Assembly (NCBI RefSeq): GCF_017301735.1
Contig: NZ_CP071090.1
Location: forward strand, 310,001-374,000
DNA from: Pyxidicoccus parkwaysis
GTDB taxonomy: Bacteria; Myxococcota; Myxococcia; Myxococcales; Myxococcaceae
Direction of reading: 5' to 3'
Length of the DNA: 64,000 nucleotides
The first letter of the stretch is position 1. The number at the start of each line of letters is the position of its first letter. Below the pieces are notes generated by a model. That model saw nothing but the letters and a program-made list of their open reading frames with translations. It was not told the origin of the DNA and ran no database searches. The position numbers and the translations under genes are program-made. This document shows positions 63,689 through 64,000 of the stretch, one piece after another.

Positions 63689-63961
63689 TCAGGGACGTGA
63701 GCGCCCGCCAATTTCCGGGAAGCGCGCGTAGGCTCGCTTCAGCGCGTCCAGGTGGGCGGGAACGTCCAGGTCGAGCGGCGTGTCCGTGAGCTGCACGACC
63801 CATCCGCCCGTCGCCGTGCGCCGTGCCCGTGCGAGCAGGTCCTCGTCGCGGTCCACGTCCGGGAAGCCAATGGCTCGCGCGGCGTCGGCCGACCCGTAGT
63901 TCAGCCACCCGAGGTGAAACGGAATTGAGGGTGAGCTGAGGTGCCACGGCAGCTCGAGCAT
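63689..63961 (-). CDS. hypothetical protein, possibly truncated by window edge
   Basis: Ninety residues are readable from the ATG at 63961 (MLELPWHLSSPSIPFHLGWLN...). The frame remains open upstream to the right edge, so the gene may begin beyond the window. It has a WVVQLTDTPLDLDVPAHLDALKRAY segment and resembles small DUF5953-like proteins of myxobacteria. I cannot assign a function. Confidence 0.6.
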   Translation of the reverse strand: MLELPWHLSSPSIPFHLGWLNYGSADAARAIGFPDVDRDEDLLARARRTATGGWVVQLTDTPLDLDVPAHLDALKRAYARFPEIGGRSRP

Positions 63962-64000
63962 GGGGAGTCCGCGTGGCGGGCTTTCGGGGCGCTGAGCGGA

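Overview
The window is about 64 kb of very GC-rich DNA with dense, mostly operonic coding. Its gene content points to a myxobacterium, most likely of the Myxococcaceae. Signs are several Ser/Thr kinases (one pseudokinase), a sigma-54 activator, a DUF2381 protein coupled to a kinase, an RpoH-like sigma factor, long disordered proteins and many membrane or lipoprotein genes without assigned function. No rRNA, tRNA or CRISPR array was recognised. Species is inference; no 16S is present.

Layout. 1-6.3 kb: a truncated pruA diverges from a tightly overlapped purine-ring catabolism operon (FAD oxidoreductase, allantoinase, allantoicase, OHCU decarboxylase, hydroxyisourate hydrolase). 6.3-19.8 kb: a receiver protein, a secreted serine protease, a 1235-residue kinase-ATPase, a DsbA-fold isomerase, a thiolase with a small zinc-ribbon-like partner, a degenerate rhomboid-like protein, and a sigma-54 activator divergent from an extradiol dioxygenase. 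20-26.4 kb: one gene for a 2160-residue repeat protein. 26.5-35 kb: a metalloprotease, threonine dehydratase, glutamate dehydrogenase, an XRE regulator, a DEAD-box helicase with three C-terminal RNA-binding modules, and an rpoH-like sigma factor. 35-43 kb: envelope genes, a divergent ketosynthase-like protein, and a DUF4159/VWA pair.

42.97-44.93 kb is the clearest foreign segment. It is a 1.95-kb insert of roughly 50% GC carrying one AAA-ATPase/TOPRIM (OLD- or PARIS-like) gene. An exact 21-bp direct repeat bounds it; the first copy is the last codons and stop of the VWA gene. No recombinase lies inside. Downstream come a serine hydrolase, an alpha/beta hydrolase, a Cu-Zn SOD, an orphan N6-adenine methylase and a gene remnant.

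50.3-53 kb: a sulfur-handling set (two YeeE/YedE proteins and an ETHE1-like metallo-hydrolase) divergent from an ECF sigma factor with a fused zinc finger. 53-58.3 kb: an acetate operon (porin, acs, DUF485, actP) with a perfect palindrome upstream. 58.4-64 kb: a membrane protein, a predicted pseudokinase, the DUF2381-kinase pair and a partial gene at the right edge.

Start codons were adjusted from the longest frames where ribosome binding sites, signal peptides or overlaps favoured a different start. All functions are read from motifs by eye; no database search was run.
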